A stretch of DNA of 7,143 nucleotides from contig JAAYHO010000499.1 in NCBI GenBank assembly GCA_012735335.1, positions 1 to 7,143 of the forward strand, written 5' to 3'. Numbering within the stretch: position 1 is the stretch's first letter; each line of letters starts with the position of its first letter. Below the pieces are notes generated by a model. That model was given only the letters and a program-made list of their open reading frames with translations. It was not told where the DNA came from and did no database searches. Made by a program: the position numbers and the translations under genes. Positions 6,750 to 7,143 of the stretch are shown piece after piece. Source of the stretch: Gammaproteobacteria bacterium. Its GTDB lineage: Bacteria > Pseudomonadota > Gammaproteobacteria > Pseudomonadales > Pseudomonadaceae.

Positions 6750-6755
6750 ATCATA
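6750..6755 (-). promoter_or_regulatory. Possible -10 element for the AraC-family gene
   Basis: TATGAT on the minus strand matches the sigma-70 -10 consensus at five of six bases and lies about 70 bases upstream of the start codon. The -35 position is poor (GGTGTG at 17-base spacing), so if it is used the promoter is weak or activator-dependent. Tentative. Confidence 0.3.
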
Positions 6756-6796
6756 CCGCAGCCGGTGCTGATCACACCCCCCTCAGGACCAACGGG

Positions 6797-7143
6797 CTAA
6801 CACGCCTGGGCACGGGCACGCTCTTCGTCAACCAGTTCTTTCTTGGACAGTTTGCCCACCGGTGTACGTGGCAGGGCCTCACGCAGCTCCATCGCCACCA
6901 GCCGCTCGTGCTTGCCCAGACGGGAGGCGAGAAACGCCTGGAGTTCGGTGAAGGTCAGCACAGGCGCCCCGGCCTTGAGCTTGATGAAGGCCTTGGGCGC
7001 CTGCCCCCGGTAAGGATCGTCGACGCCGATCACTGACACCTCTTCCACCGACGGGTGCTCGTAGATCGCCTCTTCAATCAGCCTGGGGTACACGTTGTAA
7101 CCGCTGCACAGGATCATGTCCTTGGTGCGGTCGACGATGTAGA
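6797..7143 (-). CDS. Acyl-CoA synthetase (AMP-forming), C-terminal part only
   Basis: The frame is open from the right edge to a TAG at 6797-6799, giving 114 complete C-terminal residues; the N-terminal adenylation core lies beyond the window. It begins in the hinge motif (YIVDRTKDMI) and continues through GYNVYP and IEEAIYEHPSVEEVSVIGVDDPYRGQAPKAFIKL. It ends with LPRTPVGKLSKKEL, which carries the catalytic Lys of the C-terminal domain (residue 97 of the visible part). These enzymes activate a carboxylic acid to acyl-AMP and then to acyl-CoA in the cytoplasm. The sequence resembles FadD and PimA-type ligases, but the fragment cannot show chain-length or substrate preference. No clear terminator follows, and read-through into the AraC-family gene 117 bp downstream is possible. 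Confidence 0.93.
   Translation of the reverse strand, partial: YIVDRTKDMILCSGYNVYPRLIEEAIYEHPSVEEVSVIGVDDPYRGQAPKAFIKLKAGAPVLTFTELQAFLASRLGKHERLVAMELREALPRTPVGKLSKKELVDEERARAQAC

Overview
The window looks like a piece of a G+C-rich gammaproteobacterial chromosome, most likely from Pseudomonas or a close relative. This rests on the protein types (an alginate-export-family outer-membrane protein, a Pseudomonas AtsA-like sulfatase, an AraC/XylS regulator and a FadD/PimA-like acyl-CoA ligase) and on G/C-ending codons. No 16S or other taxonomic marker is present, so this is an inference. There are no RNA genes, insertion sequences, CRISPR arrays or phage genes.

Layout. Positions 1-2300 (minus strand) hold one long gene that runs off the left edge. 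It encodes a membrane-anchored, periplasm-facing octaheme cytochrome c with a HEAT-like segment and a C-terminal TPR array. It has no stop codon inside the window, so a simple ORF scan misses it and shows only antisense shadow ORFs. A 196-bp divergent intergenic region (2301-2496) follows, with two small inverted repeats. Next is a plus-strand pair: an alginate-export-family beta-barrel (2497-3915) and, 61 bp later, a secreted type I sulfatase with a complete catalytic set (3977-5644). A strong hairpin at 5653-5681 separates the sulfatase from a convergent AraC/XylS-family regulator (5699-6679, minus). Upstream of the regulator is a 117-bp intergenic region containing a perfect 12-bp palindrome and an adjoining inverted repeat. 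At the right edge is the C-terminal part of an acyl-CoA synthetase (6797-7143, minus).

Working model. The beta-barrel would pass a sulfated substrate across the outer membrane, and the periplasmic sulfatase would remove the sulfate ester. The AraC-type regulator may respond to the substrate or product, and the acyl-CoA synthetase may activate a released carboxylic acid or belong to a separate fatty-acid cluster. The octaheme-HEAT-TPR cytochrome is divergent from the porin-sulfatase pair and is the least understood component. A functional link to the sulfatase is suggested only by position. The substrate cannot be read from the sequence.
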